Assembly: GCA_015063685.1 (NCBI GenBank)
Contig: SVTR01000026.1
Span: forward strand, 1 to 52,406
DNA: 52,406 nucleotides
Direction: 5' to 3'
From: Oscillospiraceae bacterium
GTDB taxonomy: Bacteria; Bacillota; Clostridia; Oscillospirales; CAG-272
This document shows positions 8,493 through 17,140 of the stretch, one piece after another; the first letter of the stretch is position 1, and each line of letters opens with the position of its first letter. Made by a program: the position numbers and the translations under genes. Under the pieces are notes generated by a model that had not been told where the DNA came from, ran no database searches, and saw nothing but the letters and a program-made list of their open reading frames with translations.

Positions 8493-8778
8493 CAAACAAC
8501 AATTTATCTGCCTAACGTCCCATCGCGGGATGCAGTTCGCACGGGATGCACATCCCCGACATTAGCAGCCGGCACGGCCGACAAACAACAATTTACCGGT
8601 TTATTACCCCTCGCGGTATACGGCTTACATGGGTTGAATAACCCCGAGCCAGAGCCCCACCGCAGGTGGCCGCCAAACAACAATTTAACTGACCAACTGC
8701 TCATCGCGGTATGTGGTACGCACAGGATGCACTACCCCGAGCGTTGGCCGCGGGCACTGCCCGCTAAACAACAATTTA
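8493..8778 (-). repeat. array of three hairpin units in inverted orientation
   Basis: AAACAACAATTTA starts at 8493, 8583 and 8675, with a final copy at 8766. Units are 90-92 bp and carry different hairpin arms: one around GCCGGCACGGCC, one CCACCGCAGGTGG, one GCGGGCACTGCCCGC. Orientation is opposite to the array left of the MITE. The last copy lies about 30 bases before the next gene. Confidence 0.88.
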
Positions 8779-8808
8779 CAAAGATAAAACAAAGAAAGGA
8801 GCCCCCCT

Positions 8809-10059
8809 ATGCCCGGCATCAACGATTATCTCGATTGGCGCGGCGATATTCCCGCCACCGCCCATAACATCAACGAAGTAGACAACCTTATTTTCTGTCT
8901 CCTTTCCTACGTTGACTTTGAAGGTGTCCTTCCCGCAGATCCCTCGGCCGAGGGCGTGACGCTGCGGGAAGCCGCCAAGGAATACTTTTTCACACACAAT
9001 GAAGACGATCCTCACCCCCTGGGACTGATCGTTCCCGCGGAAATCGTGACACTTTTCCGTCGTCTGGCCGATACTCCCCGCTATCAAAATCTGTACCTGA
9101 CAGGCTACGTTAATGAGGTATGCCCCGAGCGGGAAATGCAGTTTTCGGCTATGACCGTCCGCCTGCCCGATCATGGATACTTCGTGGCTATTCGTGGTAC
9201 GGACGATACCATCATCGGCTGGAAGGAGGACTTCAAGTTGTCCTACATGGACGAGGTTCCCGCCCAAAGAAAGGCGGCTACCTATCTGGACAGCCTCTCC
9301 CTGGAGGAGGATAGCATACTCTACGTCGGCGGCCACTCCAAGGGCGGAAATCTGGCCGTATGGGGGGCTATTCATGCTTGCGAGCGTGTCCGCTCATCCA
9401 TCAAGCAGGTCTATAGCAACGACGGCCCCGGCTTTACCGAGGAAATGATCAAATCGGAAGCCTATCGTGATATGTCCGATCGCCTCACCTTCCTCCTGCC
9501 CCAATCCTCTTTGGTGGGCTTGCTCCTGGTCAATGACAGTACCTATCAAATCGTCAAAAGCCGCACCCTGGGGATCTTCCAGCACAACGGACTGTCCTGG
9601 GAGGTCATGGGCTCCGCCTTTATCCGTGTGGAAAAGCTCTCGGGCCGAGGTGTTCACGCTGATACGGTGATACGGGAGCGCATCGACAGCATGAGCAAGG
9701 AGGAAAAACAGTTGTTTGTGGAGATGTTTTTTGAGCTTCTGGAATCCACAGGTGCCTCAACGCTGACAGAGCTGGCCGAGGGAAGCATCAAAAACGTGTT
9801 TTCAATGCTGAAAACCTTCCAGTCCTTTGATAAGGATCGAAAGGATATGGCGGGATATCTGCTGGGGAAACTGTTCGATACGAAAGCATCCTTGTCCAAG
9901 GATAAAGGCTTGACAGCTACGGTCGAGGATCTTACAGCGGCACAAAAATCTCTTGCGAATCCCGGGGATCCATCGAAGCGAAAAGGGAAAATTGCCGCGC
10001 CGAATGCAAAGAAACGCCCCCGATCCATCATCCGTGTGGAATTCCGTTGGAAAAGATAA
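8809..10059 (+). CDS. DUF2974-type alpha/beta hydrolase (lipase-like)
   Basis: 416 residues. The protein resembles the DUF2974 (Mbeg1-like) family, related to class 3 lipases. The nucleophile elbow GGHSKGGNLA places the likely catalytic Ser at residue 177. Upstream are FVAIRGTDDTIIGWKEDF, the usual first strand and substrate loop, and YSNDGPGF. The C-terminal 130 residues are charged and probably helical. There is no signal peptide, so it is probably cytoplasmic; the substrate is unknown. AAAGAAAGGAGC precedes the start. It has no obvious operon partner: a repeat island lies upstream and a terminator downstream. Confidence 0.8.
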   Translation: MPGINDYLDWRGDIPATAHNINEVDNLIFCLLSYVDFEGVLPADPSAEGVTLREAAKEYFFTHNEDDPHPLGLIVPAEIVTLFRRLADTPRYQNLYLTGYVNEVCPEREMQFSAMTVRLPDHGYFVAIRGTDDTIIGWKEDFKLSYMDEVPAQRKAATYLDSLSLEEDSILYVGGHSKGGNLAVWGAIHACERVRSSIKQVYSNDGPGFTEEMIKSEAYRDMSDRLTFLLPQSSLVGLLLVNDSTYQIVKSRTLGIFQHNGLSWEVMGSAFIRVEKLSGRGVHADTVIRERIDSMSKEEKQLFVEMFFELLESTGASTLTELAEGSIKNVFSMLKTFQSFDKDRKDMAGYLLGKLFDTKASLSKDKGLTATVEDLTAAQKSLANPGDPSKRKGKIAAPNAKKRPRSIIRVEFRWKR

Positions 10060-10087
10060 AAGAACGTATAAAGGAACGTATAAAGGA

Positions 10088-10117
10088 ACACCCCCGAAGC
10101 ATTATCGGGGGTGTTTT
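10088..10117 (+). terminator. terminator between convergent genes
   Basis: ACACCCCCGA / TCGGGGGTGT stem with a 7-base loop, then TTTTT. It lies between the hydrolase (plus) and the glycosidase (minus). It is preceded by a short direct repeat, AACGTATAAAGG twice. Confidence 0.85.
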
Positions 10118-10139
10118 TGTATGATATGGAGCGAGGGAA

Positions 10140-12254
10140 TCAGGATTCCTTGATGATGAGACTCTGTAATCCCGCAAGCTTCACTGTCACGTCATGTCCC
10201 TTGTCGTTTTTCACAAACTCGCAAGGCACAACGGCATCCTCAAAGGGATTGTAAAGCACGGGATTCGTCATACCAAAGACCGTGAAGGAAGCTTCCACAG
10301 CCTCCTCGTTAGTGTTCACCAACAAGCAGGCAAGGCCACCGTCGGTTTCTTTGGCGAGACGGAGCAGACCGTGGGTGATGCCCTTGGCGCGGATGGGACA
10401 GAAATCAGGATCGTCCCTATCGAAATGCCACTTGAGAGGCTCCCACAGCTCTTCCTCGTCGGCTTCAGAAACGTCGCGGTAGGAGAGGATCTTGATCTTG
10501 CCGCTCACAGCGTCCAAGATGTGCTTCATCTCGGTCGTTTGCTCCATGGGAGGCAGGATCAGGGCGCTGTAGGTCTCGCCGTTGGCTCCGCTCAGATGGC
10601 CGTGGCCGTCCGGCTTCATGCGAGATAAAGTCTCGCCGTCCACAAAGTCAAAGTCGATCTGATAGGCCAGAAGCATATCCATAATGATCTCCAATGCCTC
10701 CTTGCAATCCTCCTCCCAATAGGTGTAGGTGCCGTACTGGGCATCCGAGGGCTTGTGATGGCGGCGGAAGGTCTCGATGGGGTAGTAGAGCAGAACGTCG
10801 GCCTTGTGCTTGCCTGCCATGATGGCGTCGATGCGGCCGAGGGCGTGGTTGTAGCGGGTGTAGGTCTCGGGATCCATGAAGGTTTCGCCGTAGTAGTAGG
10901 TGAAGATGTCCACACCCAGAGCGTACTGAGCGCAAAGGGAGGCGTACATCTGATCGTGCGTGACTTTTCCCCCTTGTGCGTGGGCAGAGACCTCGCTCAT
11001 GACGTGGGGGCGGTTGTAGTGGTGGGCCACCGAGGACACCAGCTTGGGGGTGAAGGCGTATATCCCGTGGCAGAGCATAGAGGGAATGGATTGGAGCATA
11101 TCAATGCCGGGATAATGCATATGCCGCAGAAGGGAGAAAAAATTGCCCTCGAAAACGGTATGGAAGCGTATATCGTCCTCCAGGAGCAAATGTCCCGAGA
11201 AGCTGACCTTGTTACGGGCGCACCAATCCGAGATCTGGGTGAAGAAGCTCTCCTCGTACAGATCGGACATGAGGGTGTAGTAGTCCTCGCGGATGCCGTT
11301 GGACTTTTCGGTATCGCCCAGGAAGATGTGGATGAAGTCGGGGAACAGGTCGCGCCCGTAGCGGGAGGCGTAGGCGTTCTCCACGTCACGGCCGTAGGAC
11401 AGCACGGGGTAAAGGGGCATATCATCGTCGTAGGGATCGTGGGTCGTGGGCGGGTACAGCCCCTTGTTGATGTAGCATCCCATGAAGGAGGGCTCGTCTG
11501 TAAAGATGGCCTCAACCTGTCCGAGGGGTACGTTGGGATTGCTCGCACCTGCGGTCATATGCTCGGGGATGTGTCTTGCGTACTGATCGTAGGTGTTGCG
11601 GAGGAAGGCGGCCACGGCGTCGCGGTTGGTCACGTCGATGTAACGGCGAGCCTCGGAGACGTTATGGACGCTGTGGGTGCCCTCGTAGAGCCGCTTGCGG
11701 ACAAAGCAGAGAGCCACAGCGGGGCAGGGCCAGGGGTTTGTCAGGGTGACGGCCTGGATGCTGTAGCGGCAATCAGCCACCGTAAGGGCGGGGTAGTCTC
11801 CCTCGCCGTCGGGAATGAGGTTGCCCTCAAAGTCGGAGGCGTAGACGGCGGCGTACAGAAAATGCTGATGTCCACGGGGCAGCTTAATGGTCTTGGTCTC
11901 TCCTTCGGTCAGGGTTTCTTTGACCATGACCACGGCGGTGGCCTCGAAGTCTGGGTTCTCTGCGAGGGTGAGTCCTCCCGCGCCGCCGCTTGGATAGCCC
12001 TTTTCGTCATAGATCCAAAGGCGCAGACCCATCCGCTGACACTCGTCGGCGGCAAAGGCCAGGACGTCCCATTCCTCGGTGTCAAGGGTATAGTTGTGGA
12101 AGGACACGTTGGTGACGATACCGCCAAATCCTCGGGCGGCCATGGCGGTCAGATAGTCTGTCACCGCTTGCTTTTTGGTCTCCACGGGGGCATCGGGACG
12201 GTAGGGGAAGTTATGTACGATCTTCAAGGGAAGGTTGTGGTTAGAAGGGATCAT
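10140..12254 (-). CDS. GH106-like glycoside hydrolase
   Basis: A 704-residue protein without signal peptide, probably cytoplasmic. It resembles GH106 (alpha-L-rhamnosidase-type) TIM-barrel proteins. Motifs include RLWIYDEKGYPSG near residue 80, EAIFTDEPSF near 245 (acidic pair), and a later segment starting VLLYYPIETFR that resembles the GATase-like beta domain of such enzymes. A C-terminal beta domain follows. The exact sugar cannot be read from the sequence. It is the last gene of a minus-strand group with the isomerase and metallophosphoesterase, consistent with intracellular sugar or glycoside breakdown. AAAGGAGCTTTCC precedes the start. Confidence 0.65.
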   Translation of the reverse strand: MIPSNHNLPLKIVHNFPYRPDAPVETKKQAVTDYLTAMAARGFGGIVTNVSFHNYTLDTEEWDVLAFAADECQRMGLRLWIYDEKGYPSGGAGGLTLAENPDFEATAVVMVKETLTEGETKTIKLPRGHQHFLYAAVYASDFEGNLIPDGEGDYPALTVADCRYSIQAVTLTNPWPCPAVALCFVRKRLYEGTHSVHNVSEARRYIDVTNRDAVAAFLRNTYDQYARHIPEHMTAGASNPNVPLGQVEAIFTDEPSFMGCYINKGLYPPTTHDPYDDDMPLYPVLSYGRDVENAYASRYGRDLFPDFIHIFLGDTEKSNGIREDYYTLMSDLYEESFFTQISDWCARNKVSFSGHLLLEDDIRFHTVFEGNFFSLLRHMHYPGIDMLQSIPSMLCHGIYAFTPKLVSSVAHHYNRPHVMSEVSAHAQGGKVTHDQMYASLCAQYALGVDIFTYYYGETFMDPETYTRYNHALGRIDAIMAGKHKADVLLYYPIETFRRHHKPSDAQYGTYTYWEEDCKEALEIIMDMLLAYQIDFDFVDGETLSRMKPDGHGHLSGANGETYSALILPPMEQTTEMKHILDAVSGKIKILSYRDVSEADEEELWEPLKWHFDRDDPDFCPIRAKGITHGLLRLAKETDGGLACLLVNTNEEAVEASFTVFGMTNPVLYNPFEDAVVPCEFVKNDKGHDVTVKLAGLQSLIIKES

Positions 12255-12280
12255 GGAAAGCTCCTTTCGGATGGGATTAG

Positions 12281-12328
12281 GGTATCTCGTATCTTGTATC
12301 TTGTATCTCTGTATCTTTGTATCTTACA
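12281..12328. repeat. short tandem repeat of GTATCTT-like units
   Basis: Six imperfect copies of a 7-9 base unit (GTATCTC, GTATCTT, GTATCTT, GTATCTCT, GTATCTTT, GTATCTT) lie in the 69-bp gap between the isomerase stop and the glycosidase start, on the transcribed side. The copy number could vary by slippage. Confidence 0.85.
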
Positions 12329-13184
12329 GATAGCTTCCGTCCGCCATGGCGCGCACCTTGGAGAACAACTCTCGCTCCTTGGCTTCCACAAGCTCAGGAT
12401 CGCCCTCGTGTTTGACGGAGGTTTCCAGAGACACACAGCCCTCAAAGCCGATTTCATGAAGGGCTTTTGTGAAGTCTGCCCAGTCGATGACACCCTCGCC
12501 CGGGAGCCAATGGCGATCACCGTGGCCGTCATTGTCGTGGACGTGGAGGGTGGCTAACAGATCCTTACCGATGGCGCGTACGGCGTCGGCGGGAGAGTCG
12601 CCGTAGACGGAGGCGTGTCCCGTGTCCAGACACATCTTCATGGTGGGGGTGTTCATGAGCTTGACGAATTCCAAGGTCTCGTTCCAACGGGACAGGGGGA
12701 GGGACGTGAAGGGGAGATTTTCAAAGCAGATGGTGACTCCCACCTCCTGGGCCACCTTGCAAAGGCGGGAGAAGTGATCCACGTTCATTTGCCACAGCTC
12801 TTCCTTGTGCTCGGGGTTGTTTTCCCCAAAGGGCATGATGCAATGAATGACAAAATAGGGAGCGCCCAGAAGGGACGTGCCTCGGATGCCCTTTTCCATG
12901 GCGGCGTACCGCTCGGCGCGGTCATACTCGGAAAAGTCCATGGCAGGCCAACGCCACGCGCCGTGGGTCTGGTTGACGAAGAGACCGTTTGCCTCAATCA
13001 TCTCTCGTTCCCGCTTGAGAGTAGCGATAAATTCTTCCTCGGAAACGTGGAAGATCTTGTTCTCCGTATGGCAGAACTCGCCGTAGTCGATGGCGTCGTA
13101 GCCCAGAGCTTTGATGCGTTTGAGCGCTTCCTCAAAGCCGTATGCGCTGAGGAAGGGACTGAATTCGATGCAGGTTTTCATCAT
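12324..13184 (-). CDS. sugar phosphate isomerase/epimerase (xylose isomerase-like TIM barrel)
   Basis: 286 residues, AP endonuclease family 2 fold. Metal-binding motifs are in the expected order: VTICFENLP (Glu), KMCLDTGHA (Asp and His), LHVHDNDGHGDRHWLPGEG (His, Asp, His) and SLETS (Glu). The family includes isomerases, epimerases and dehydratases of inositols and sugars; the substrate cannot be assigned. It follows the metallophosphoesterase gene by 13 bases and precedes the glycosidase, so the three are probably co-transcribed. AAGGAGACCTCTGCC precedes the start. Confidence 0.85.
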   Translation of the reverse strand: MMKTCIEFSPFLSAYGFEEALKRIKALGYDAIDYGEFCHTENKIFHVSEEEFIATLKREREMIEANGLFVNQTHGAWRWPAMDFSEYDRAERYAAMEKGIRGTSLLGAPYFVIHCIMPFGENNPEHKEELWQMNVDHFSRLCKVAQEVGVTICFENLPFTSLPLSRWNETLEFVKLMNTPTMKMCLDTGHASVYGDSPADAVRAIGKDLLATLHVHDNDGHGDRHWLPGEGVIDWADFTKALHEIGFEGCVSLETSVKHEGDPELVEAKERELFSKVRAMADGSYL

Positions 13185-13197
13185 GGCAGAGGTCTCC

Positions 13198-14376
13198 TTA
13201 TTTAAAATTCAATTCCTCACCCTTATGGTTGGTAAACACGTATGTCAAGCCGCCCTCGCGGAAGGTCAGGGCGGTTCCCGTATACTCACCGGGAGTATGG
13301 CCGCCCCGCAGGGGTTCGGGATTATCCCTGTGGGTGGAGGTCAAAAGGGTGCCGAAGGCGGGGGTGGGGTCGCCGTGGAAGTAGGAATCGGGCTGAAGCC
13401 CTACCCGATGCTCGTGGCCGCAGATGAGCATATCAATGCCTATTTGGTTGAGACATCCGATCCACTTTTCATAGAGGGTGGGATTCTTATCATTGAAGGG
13501 GCGGTCGGTGTAGGTGAAATTGATGTGACAGAGGGCGACACGGTGGGTGACCCCCTCGGCGTTGTAGGTGGTATCGGCGGTTGCGATAAGATCGCGGAGA
13601 TAGTCTGTCTGAGCCTCTCGGAAGGGAAGGAAGTTTGCCACGCCGCCTGTTTCGGGGAGACCGTACTCAATGTTTGTGTCGGGCTTATCCTCACCGCAAT
13701 CCAGCACCAGGCCCCAAACGGGACCTGCCCGGAAGGTGTAATAGGTCTTACCGTCACGGGTGGGGATGTACTGATGGAGATGCTCGGCCATGTAGCCCCG
13801 GGTGTCGTGGTTGCCGCGGATATAGACGGTGGGGAAGCGCCCCTCCGTAATGGCGGCGGTGAGGCGGTGGAGGGTGGTGACCTGATCCTTGGTGGCGGCG
13901 GAATCACCGATATCACCGAGGAGAATGAGGAAATCGAACCTACCGTGAGCCAGGGCAGTCTCGGCGGGGACGGTCACCTGTCCGTGGGTGTCAGCCAGGA
14001 CGTAGGCCTTGATCTCCCCCGTCTCGGGGATAGGGGTAAAATCATACTCGTAGGCCTCGGTGGGATCAGGCTTGGGATAGTAGTTGCAATGATCCGCCAA
14101 GGGAGTGATATGGACACGGTACGCCTTGGCCTTGTCCAAAAGAGATACGGGGATCTTGATTTTATGGACGTCGGTGTCCGAGCGCATAACGCCGTTGATG
14201 CTATCTGTGAAGGTTTTGCCGTCCACGATGACCGAGGCCATGGCGGGTTTGTCGCATAGGAGAATGATCTCGTAGTCACGCTCCACAAGGAACACCCCGG
14301 GGTGGCAGGTGAGGGAGGTGGTTTCAACGGCGTTCACATCGTGAACGCGATTGATGGGAGTAGGGGTGGTGTTCAT
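13198..14376 (-). CDS. calcineurin-like metallophosphoesterase
   Basis: 392 residues. An N-terminal beta-sandwich-like part (1-115) precedes a metallophosphoesterase core with LADTHGQ, LLGDIGDS, IRGNHDTRG, VALCHINF and ICGHEHR, the complete set of two-metal ligands. It probably hydrolyses a phosphoester or phosphodiester; the substrate is unknown. I chose the ATG at 14376 because AAAGGAGGAAG lies upstream. A TTG seven codons earlier is in frame but overlaps this ribosome site. The ATG lies one base after the stop codon of the small RHH gene, which suggests translational coupling. Confidence 0.85.
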   Translation of the reverse strand: MNTTPTPINRVHDVNAVETTSLTCHPGVFLVERDYEIILLCDKPAMASVIVDGKTFTDSINGVMRSDTDVHKIKIPVSLLDKAKAYRVHITPLADHCNYYPKPDPTEAYEYDFTPIPETGEIKAYVLADTHGQVTVPAETALAHGRFDFLILLGDIGDSAATKDQVTTLHRLTAAITEGRFPTVYIRGNHDTRGYMAEHLHQYIPTRDGKTYYTFRAGPVWGLVLDCGEDKPDTNIEYGLPETGGVANFLPFREAQTDYLRDLIATADTTYNAEGVTHRVALCHINFTYTDRPFNDKNPTLYEKWIGCLNQIGIDMLICGHEHRVGLQPDSYFHGDPTPAFGTLLTSTHRDNPEPLRGGHTPGEYTGTALTFREGGLTYVFTNHKGEELNFK

Positions 14377-14377
14377 A

Positions 14378-14599
14378 TCACTCTTCCTCCTTTTCAACCT
14401 CCAGATAGGGGGTCACGTCGATCTTGGCCAGCTCGGATGCTGGGATTTTGGACTTGGCACGCTCGAAATACTGAATATTGTTTCTGAGCATGAAGGTAAA
14501 CTGATTGTTGGGGGTACGTCCCTCGGCGGCGCTGACGTAAAGCAGCTTGCGGAGCAAATCCTCGGAGAGACGAACGGTGACGGTGTAATTTTGTTTCAT
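14378..14599 (-). CDS. small ribbon-helix-helix (Arc/MetJ-type) protein
   Basis: 73 residues. The N-terminus NYTVTVRLSEDLLRKLLYVSAAEG with alternating hydrophobic residues and two following helices fits a ribbon-helix-helix DNA-binding fold. The C-terminus is acidic (VEKEEE). AAAGGAGTCTGTC precedes the start. It is first in the minus-strand sugar gene group and only one base from the metallophosphoesterase start. It may be the local regulator or an antitoxin-like orphan; no toxin gene is adjacent. Confidence 0.65.
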   Translation of the reverse strand: MKQNYTVTVRLSEDLLRKLLYVSAAEGRTPNNQFTFMLRNNIQYFERAKSKIPASELAKIDVTPYLEVEKEEE

Positions 14600-14670
14600 G
14601 ACAGACTCCTTTATTTGTATGTTGGATCATAATAGGACGTCATTGGCGCGTCCTCTGCGGATGGCGATGA

Positions 14671-14730
14671 TAGGGGCGGCCATGAGCAGTCGCCTAAGGA
14701 AAAGAGGCGGCCACGCAGGGCCGCCCCTAC
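14671..14730. mobile_element. short MITE-like element
   Basis: Ends TAGGGGCGGCC and GGCCGCCCCTA are inverted. The outer bases match the other GTAGGGGCG elements but the inner arm sequence is different, and the total is only about 60 bp. It lies upstream of the minus-strand sugar gene group. Confidence 0.65.
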
Positions 14731-14746
14731 CGGTTCGGTTGTCAGA

Positions 14747-15277
14747 TTATCGGGACACCTTGGACATCTTGGTGACCATGTTGTAGTAGCGCAGGATGTG
14801 GAGAGCCTTCTCGGTGGCCTCAAAATAAACCACCTGAAGGTCGCCGTCGTTTTCAAAAACGGCGTAATAAATATCGTCGGCTTCCATGGAGGAAACGAAG
14901 AGATGATTCTTCACCAGAGGCAGGGTCTCCAGATGAGCCTTGGCCTCGTCGGTGTAGGGAGCGATTTCATGCATATCCTTGATGGTGAGCTCCAGTACCT
15001 TCTTGCGGCGCATACCGCCGTTGATGCGGGAGAAGGTCATGATGCCCGAGGTCATGGAATATTCCAGCTCAACGTTGAAGAGCTTCCAGAAGTAGAGCAC
15101 AACGCCAAGGAAGGACAGGGGAAGAATGGCCACGGGATAGAGCTGAACGGCCAGACAGAGGATGACAAAGCCGATGGGTACACTGAGCACCGCAATGCGG
15201 CACAGGGTCTTTTTCAGCTTTCGGGCGCCGGCGGGCTTTTCGTTTACCACGTATTCGTATGTACTTGATTCATGCAT
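14747..15277 (-). CDS. conserved membrane protein, possibly DUF6106-like
   Basis: 176 residues. Two close membrane spans (about 25-65, IAVLSVPIGFVILCLAV and VAILPLSFLGVVLYFW) are followed by a soluble domain. I think it belongs to a clostridial family annotated DUF6106, but only by impression. The start at 15277 is chosen because the promoter -10 lies at 15327-15332, which makes a more upstream start impossible. GAAAGAGGTAAC provides a ribosome site. It is transcribed away from the ACT/PFL operon. Confidence 0.7.
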   Translation of the reverse strand: MHESSTYEYVVNEKPAGARKLKKTLCRIAVLSVPIGFVILCLAVQLYPVAILPLSFLGVVLYFWKLFNVELEYSMTSGIMTFSRINGGMRRKKVLELTIKDMHEIAPYTDEAKAHLETLPLVKNHLFVSSMEADDIYYAVFENDGDLQVVYFEATEKALHILRYYNMVTKMSKVSR

Positions 15278-15326
15278 GGGACGGTTACCTCTTTCATTTG
15301 TTGCTTCATTTCGTTTCAATGGGTAC

Positions 15327-15355
15327 ATTATACCATACTTTCACCGAAAATGCAA
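15327..15355 (-). promoter_or_regulatory. sigma-A promoter of the minus-strand membrane protein
   Basis: On the minus strand TTGCAT (15355-15350) and TATAAT (15332-15327) with a 17-bp spacer. Confidence 0.75.
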
Positions 15356-15404
15356 CCAAAAAATATGTAAATTGTAAATTTTCACAAAATCTTTTCTTCT
15401 ACCC

Positions 15405-15433
15405 TTGATTCTCCGAGGAAAATGTAGTATAAT
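15405..15433 (+). promoter_or_regulatory. promoter of the ACT/PFL operon
   Basis: TTGATT (15405-15410), 17-bp spacer, TATAAT (15428-15433). A second overlapping TATAAT occurs at 15433-15438. Confidence 0.7.
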
Positions 15434-15470
15434 ATAATGAATCAATATATTCCTCACAGGAGGTAACCCT

Positions 15471-15740
15471 ATGAAAGCAGTCATTACCGTCACGGGTAAG
15501 GACAGCGTGGGCATCATCGCCAAAGTGGCGACTGCCTGCGCCGAATACGACGCTAACATCGTAGACATTTCCCAAAGCGTACTCCAGGACTATTTCGCCA
15601 TGATCATGCTGGCGGACATCGATAAGCTGAACATCGACTTTTCCCTGTTCGTGGACAAGCTGGCCGATCTCGGTAAAGCCCAAGGCCTGGAGATCCATAC
15701 CATGCATGAGGACATCTTCAACACCATGCACCACATCTGA
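15471..15740 (+). CDS. ACT domain protein, UPF0237 family
   Basis: 89 residues forming one ACT domain (MKAVITVTGKDSVGIIAKVA...). ACT domains bind small ligands, often amino acids, and this family is regularly encoded just before the UPF0210 protein, as here with a 12-base gap. A regulatory partnership is inferred from that conserved pairing. ACAGGAGGTAACCC gives a strong ribosome site. Confidence 0.92.
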   Translation: MKAVITVTGKDSVGIIAKVATACAEYDANIVDISQSVLQDYFAMIMLADIDKLNIDFSLFVDKLADLGKAQGLEIHTMHEDIFNTMHHI

Positions 15741-15752
15741 GAGGCCCCACAT

Positions 15753-17111
15753 ATGCTTGATACAAGAGACATTCTCGAAACCATACAGATGATCCGTCAG
15801 GAGAATCTGGATATCCGTACCATCACCATGGGCATCTCTCTGTTCGATTGCGTCAGTGACGATGCGGATCGCCTGTGTGATAAGATTTATGACAAGATCA
15901 CCCGCACCGCCGAGCACTTGGTAGACACAGGCTGTGATATCGAAAAGAAGTACGGTATTCCTATTGTTAATAAACGCATTTCGGTGACCCCCGTCTCTCT
16001 CGTGGGCGGCAATCTCTCCCCCGACGGATTTTTGAAGGTGGCCCACACCCTGCAACGAGCCGCAGATACCACAGGTGTCAACTTCATCGGCGGTTATTCC
16101 GCCCTGGTTCACAAGGGCATGACTGTGGGTGACCGCAACCTGATCTCCGTCATTCCTGAGGCTCTGGCTGAGACCGACCTGGTCTGTTCTTCTGTCAACG
16201 TGGCCACTACCAAGGCGGGCATCAACATGGATGCCATCCGTCTCATGGGCTCCACCATCCGCCGCGCCGCCGAGCTGACGGCTGACCGCAACTCCATCGG
16301 TTGCGCCAAGCTGGTGGTCTTTGCCAACGTTCCCGAGGACAACCCCTTCATGGCGGGTGCCTTCCACGGTGTTGGCGAGCCCGACACCGTGATCAACGTG
16401 GGTGTCAGCGGCCCCGGTGTGGTCAGCTCCGCTATCAAGAGAGCAGGGGACTGTGACCTTTCTGCGCTGGCTGACATTATCAAAAAGACCGCCTTCAAGA
16501 TCACCCGCGTAGGTCAGCTGGTGGCCTCTGAGGCTGCCGAGCGCCTGGGCGTTCCCTTCGGTATCATTGACCTCTCCCTGGCTCCTACGCCTGCCATTGG
16601 AGATTCCGTGGCGCATATCCTGGAGGAAATGGGTCTGGAATGTTGCGGTGCTCACGGCACCACCGCCTGCCTCGCCATGCTCAACGACGCCGTCAAAAAG
16701 GGCGGCGTGATGGCATCCTCCCATGTGGGAGGTCTGTCGGGCGCCTTTATCCCCGTGTCTGAGGACGCAGGCATGATCGCCGCAGTAGAGAAGGGCGTTC
16801 TTACCATGGAGAAGCTGGAGGCCATGACCGCCGTTTGCTCCGTGGGCCTGGACATGATCGTGATTCCCGGTGACACCACCGAGGAGGTTATCTGCGGTAT
16901 CATCGCGGATGAGATCTCCATCGGCGTCGCAAATACAAAAACCACCGCCGTCCGTGTCATCCCTGCCATCGGCAAGGAGATCGGAGAGGAGCTGGACTTC
17001 GGCGGCCTTTTGGGTCACGCCCCCGTTATGGCCCTGAAGACCCATTCTCCCGCTAAGTTTATCCACCGCGGCGGCCGTATCCCCGCACCCATTCACAGCT
17101 TGAAAAACTAA
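15753..17111 (+). CDS. PFL family protein, UPF0210 (DUF711)
   Basis: 452 residues, normal length for the family. It has the family's glycine-rich segments ([48 protein letters not shown]) and the C-terminal [15 protein letters not shown]. It is distantly related to pyruvate formate-lyase-like folds, but no radical chemistry is proven. It pairs with the preceding ACT protein. Confidence 0.92.
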   Translation: MLDTRDILETIQMIRQENLDIRTITMGISLFDCVSDDADRLCDKIYDKITRTAEHLVDTGCDIEKKYGIPIVNKRISVTPVSLVGGNLSPDGFLKVAHTLQRAADTTGVNFIGGYSALVHKGMTVGDRNLISVIPEALAETDLVCSSVNVATTKAGINMDAIRLMGSTIRRAAELTADRNSIGCAKLVVFANVPEDNPFMAGAFHGVGEPDTVINVGVSGPGVVSSAIKRAGDCDLSALADIIKKTAFKITRVGQLVASEAAERLGVPFGIIDLSLAPTPAIGDSVAHILEEMGLECCGAHGTTACLAMLNDAVKKGGVMASSHVGGLSGAFIPVSEDAGMIAAVEKGVLTMEKLEAMTAVCSVGLDMIVIPGDTTEEVICGIIADEISIGVANTKTTAVRVIPAIGKEIGEELDFGGLLGHAPVMALKTHSPAKFIHRGGRIPAPIHSLKN

Positions 17112-17140
17112 AAATCTCATCATAGAAAGGAAAATTTATT

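Noticed and set aside
8421..8867. Open frames running through repeat islands (also 323-532, 27395-28024, 33341-33616)
   Set aside because: They translate repeat DNA, lack start signals and share the same meaningless peptides because the DNA is repeated.
15471..17111. Pyruvate formate-lyase activity for the PFL family protein
   Set aside because: UPF0210 proteins lack the glycyl-radical motif; only the family name suggests it.
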